Made by a program: the position numbers and the translations under genes
The notes under the pieces: model-generated
The model's database searches: none
What the model saw: the letters and a program-made list of their open reading frames with translations, nothing else
What the model was told of the DNA's origin: nothing
Shown: positions 4,540 through 5,498 of the stretch, in pieces
Layout of the letters: each line of letters opens with the position of its first letter
How positions within the stretch are numbered: position 1 is the first letter of the stretch
Origin: Nitrososphaera sp.
Lineage (GTDB): Archaea > Thermoproteota > Nitrososphaeria > Nitrososphaerales > Nitrososphaeraceae
Direction: 5' to 3'
Length of the DNA stretch: 5,498 bases
Assembly (NCBI GenBank): GCA_025929855.1
Contig: JAICPK010000068.1
Span: 1 to 5,498, forward strand

Positions 4540-5498
4540 GCAGCGCATTCTCCTCTCGCAGTCTTGGCAGTAAAGTTTGAGTCGCTGCCGTAATCTCGAT
4601 AGGCATCGGGATCCTGCTGAGGAGAAGAAGGCAACTGTATAACCTGTGCAAGGGCCACTTTCATATCTTCTAGGTTCTTGATGCTTCCAGATCCCTGGCC
4701 TTTTGTCAAGCGGATAATCCACTGGTGCAGCGATTCATGATGATCATCATCACCATCACCACCACCAGCAGCAGTGTTAGCTGCAGCTGCTCTTTCATTC
4801 TTGTACAGCTCAATTATCTTCAGCGTTGTATCAATCACCCTCTTTGCTGGTACTCGCATTACAGCTTTTCCAAGCTCGCCACCTTCGCCTGCACTACCAC
4901 CAAATAACATAGTATAAGTTGGAGTCATTGCGTTGTTCATCCTCGTCGCGCCGCCAAAGAACCCGATGGTTGCAATTTCGTGCTGGCCGCAAGAGTTGGG
5001 GCAGCCGCTTATCTTGATGGTTGTATCTCGCAGGGAATCATCGATATCAAGCCCTAGCTCCAGGAACTTGCGCTGAACTTCCTTTGCAAGTCTGTGCGAA
5101 TTAGTAATTGCGAGGTTACACGATGTGGTTCCAGAGCAACCAACAGCAGAAGCAATTGTCAGGGCACCGGGATTGGCAAGGCCGGCAGATGCAAGCTTTT
5201 CATAAAGGTTTAGAAGATCGGTTTCCCGCACGTAGCGTAATGCAAAGTTCTGCTGGGGCGTGTTCCGAGCAACACCTTCTGCAGAATAGTCGCGAATTGC
5301 CGAAGCAAGTACCCTCAGCTGGCTTGCTGTAATGTCTCCAGCTCCTAGAGTAATAAACGCTGTAAAGTACCCTTCCTGCTTTTGGGGAATGGCATTGGTA
5401 TGGAGCCATCGTTCAAATCCTGGGCTATCTTTTGTAACCTTCACATTTAGCATTGGCAATTTTGTCATCGTTGTCATCCTCCCTGACGCCTTTGGCAG
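4536..5498 (-). CDS. Nitrite/sulfite reductase, siroheme [4Fe-4S] type, 5' end outside window
   Basis: The protein reduces nitrite to ammonia or sulfite to sulfide with six electrons, usually from ferredoxin. Numbering is from the ATG at 5477. A ferredoxin-like half domain is at 36-83 (G-Y-F-T-A-F-I-T-L-G to Q-N-F-A-L-R). The siroheme and iron-sulfur cluster ligands follow: Cys114 and Cys120 (C-X5-C) and Cys159 and Cys163 in G-C-P-N-S-C-G-Q-H. This is the C-terminal half of the family, which is normally about 550 residues with two such halves. The frame has no stop up to the right edge, so I think the N-terminal half lies beyond. A start at ATG 5468, with GGGAGG nine bases ahead, would instead give a 310-residue half protein. 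A low-complexity Ala/Gly/Asp/His linker (228-248) and an end G-E-C-A-A are notable. Nitrite versus sulfite cannot be decided here. Confidence 0.9.
   Translation of the reverse strand: MPKASGRMTTMTKLPMLNVKVTKDSPGFERWLHTNAIPQKQEGYFTAFITLGAGDITASQLRVLASAIRDYSAEGVARNTPQQNFALRYVRETDLLNLYEKLASAGLANPGALTIASAVGCSGTTSCNLAITNSHRLAKEVQRKFLELGLDIDDSLRDTTIKISGCPNSCGQHEIATIGFFGGATRMNNAMTPTYTMLFGGSAGEGGELGKAVMRVPAKRVIDTTLKIIELYKNERAAAANTAAGGGDGDDDHHESLHQWIIRLTKGQGSGSIKNLEDMKVALAQVIQLPSSPQQDPDAYRDYGSDSNFTAKTARGECAA
4549..4557 (-). promoter_or_regulatory. Shine-Dalgarno site for the sulfurtransferase gene
   Basis: The minus strand reads GAGAGGAGA within the last codons of the reductase gene. Its GGAG core is 10 bases before the TTG at 4539 but only one base before the ATG at 4548, so spacing favours the TTG start. 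Confidence 0.55.
4737..4776. repeat. Trinucleotide-like low-complexity tract with a 14-base palindrome
   Basis: Inside the reductase gene the + strand runs through repeated ATC/CAC/CAG-type triplets. It begins with a perfect palindrome at 4737-4750 (ATGATGATCATCAT). On the coding strand it gives the Gly, Asp and His-rich part of a linker. Triplet slippage would keep the reading frame, so length variation is tolerable. Confidence 0.75.

Noticed and set aside
4549..4722. N-terminal extension of the sulfurtransferase frame up to an ATG at 4722
   Set aside because: It lies wholly inside the reductase coding sequence, does not resemble rhodanese and would give an unlikely overlap of nearly 190 bases.
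4734..4776. CRISPR-like or mobile repeat
   Set aside because: The repetition is in triplets within an open coding frame, without spacers or longer repeat units.

Overview
The window looks archaeal, most likely from a Nitrososphaera-like ammonia-oxidising thaumarchaeon (Nitrososphaerota). Seen directly: TATA-type box A elements about 25 bases before RNA or protein starts, an oligo-T terminator, an apparently leaderless ATPase gene, and TTG starts overlapping upstream stops. Two neighbouring families, UPF0200 and UPF0201, are archaeal, and the DUF5679 mini-protein is typical of archaea. The genus-level guess rests on general resemblance only.

Layout. Bases 1-672 carry no convincing protein gene. 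They hold two convergent tRNA-Pro genes, anticodon CGG on + (194-267) and anticodon GGG on - (478-551), each preceded by a box A. Together they form an imperfect inverted repeat. Everything after 672 is on the minus strand, so genes are read from right to left.

Bases 673-2383 encode a two-gene ABC-2 type exporter: a DrrA-like ATPase followed by its overlapping membrane permease, driven by a box A just upstream of the ATPase ATG. The cargo cannot be read from the sequence.

Bases 2472-5498 encode a compact cluster that enters from the right edge: the C-terminal part of a siroheme/[4Fe-4S] nitrite or sulfite reductase, a two-domain rhodanese sulfurtransferase, a UPF0200 P-loop kinase-like protein, a UPF0201 protein and a 48-residue double-CXXC protein (DUF5679). 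Genes overlap by TTGA junctions or are separated by 15 and 47 bases, so co-transcription is likely. An oligo-T terminator closes the cluster just before the ABC promoter.

The most interesting point is the coupling of the reductase, which ends in Gly-Glu-Cys-Ala-Ala, to the sulfurtransferase, which suggests a sulfur-handling partnership. The next are the small uncharacterised archaeal proteins in the same cluster and the inverted tRNA-Pro pair with compensatory stem changes. I see no clearly new defence or mobile system.
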